Source: JBBRUG01 sp038247995
GTDB lineage: Bacteria; Chloroflexota; Chloroflexia; Chloroflexales; Chloroflexaceae
NCBI GenBank assembly: GCA_038247995.1
Contig: JBBRUG010000358.1
Span: 1-5,730, forward strand
Direction of reading: 5' to 3'
DNA: 5,730 nucleotides
The notes beneath the pieces are model-generated. The model was not told where the DNA came from, made no database searches, and worked only from the letters and a program-made list of their open reading frames with translations. A program made the position numbers and the translations under genes. Below, in pieces: positions 5,521 through 5,730 of the stretch (position 1 is its first letter; each line of letters starts with the position of its first letter).

Positions 5521-5730
5521 AACTGACGACTGGCAACTGACAACTGACGACTGACAACTGACGACTGACGACTGACAACTGACGACTGACAACTGACGAC
5601 TGACAACTGACAACTGACGACTGACAACTGACAACTGACGACTGACAACTGACGACTGACGACTGACAACTGACGACTGACAACTGACGACTGACAACTG
5701 ACGACTGACAACTGACGACTGACAACTGAC
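5521..5730. repeat. Heptanucleotide tandem array, 30 units of RACTGAC, open at the window end
   Basis: The 210 bases divide exactly into 30 units of 7 bp: 16 AACTGAC and 14 GACTGAC, one of the latter being GACTGGC (5528-5534). Variation is otherwise limited to A or G at unit position 1. Units 1-13 (5521-5611) and 14-26 (5612-5702) carry the same A/G order and differ at one base only (5533 versus 5624), so a 91-bp block was duplicated. Units 22-30 alternate strictly. There are no spacers, so it is not a CRISPR array. The minus strand lacks stops in every frame, which creates spurious SVVSCQ-type reading frames; no ribosome binding site or real gene is supported. The array continues beyond the window, so its full length is unknown. 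Confidence 0.95.

Noticed and set aside
5243..5725. Long minus-strand reading frames encoding repeated SVVSCQ/SVVSRQ peptides (also 5466-5711 and 5515-5697)
   Set aside because: They exist only because the reverse complement of the 7-bp unit lacks stop codons in every frame. All three frames give the same peptide, and no ribosome binding site is seen.
5521..5730. CRISPR array
   Set aside because: Units are contiguous 7-mers with no spacers and no cas genes nearby.

Overview
This is a GC-rich bacterial chromosome segment with four protein genes, one probable leader peptide and a short-unit tandem repeat array. The organism cannot be fixed from the sequence alone. The gene style (an RPE65-type carotenoid oxygenase, GC-rich codon use, a Pth with a PGTHNG loop) and the low-complexity repeats that read as SVVSCQ/SVVSRQ on one strand suggest a filamentous Chloroflexota-like bacterium. 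That is an inference; a cyanobacterium or another GC-rich phylum remains possible.

Layout: positions 1-77 are a C-rich upstream stretch with a weak possible terminator of a gene outside the window. pth (peptidyl-tRNA hydrolase) runs rightward at 78-644. It converges on a leftward pair: a 12-helix MFS transporter (681-1922) and, upstream of it, a carotenoid oxygenase (2005-3531). A weak stem with a T-run (643-677) lies between the converging genes. The 82-base gap between oxygenase and transporter holds a perfect TATAAT on the minus strand and a 15-base perfect inverted repeat, so the transporter may have its own regulated promoter as well as possible read-through from the oxygenase.

The 314 bases between the divergent oxygenase and ABC-F genes (3532-3845) are the most interesting part. 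Reading rightward they hold a plausible sigma-70 promoter (3669-3696), a GC-rich hairpin, a 15-codon leader ORF with its own AAGGAG ribosome binding site (3760-3807), then a 10-bp stem-loop starting at the very next base after the leader stop (3808-3830), and finally the GGAGG site of the ABC-F gene. The heptamer GAGGCGT occurs once in the 5' arm of that stem-loop and again over the ABC-F ribosome binding site. The 3' arm can therefore pair with either copy, leaving the site free or masking it. This is the expected geometry of a leader-peptide attenuator, a control type known for several ABC-F ribosome-protection genes.

The ABC-F protein (3846-5477) has two ABC ATPase domains joined by a charged helical linker and no membrane segments. 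From 5470 to the window end the DNA is repetitive: two AAGGCTG copies overlapping the ABC-F stop, two CGCAGATTR copies, then 30 consecutive 7-bp units (5521-5730, continuing past the window). The units differ almost only by A or G at their first base. The A/G order shows that a 13-unit block has been duplicated.

Functionally, Pth (peptidyl-tRNA recycling) and the ABC-F protein (ribosome-acting) both serve translation but are not in one operon. The oxygenase and MFS transporter may form a carotenoid-cleavage and export pair, which is untested.
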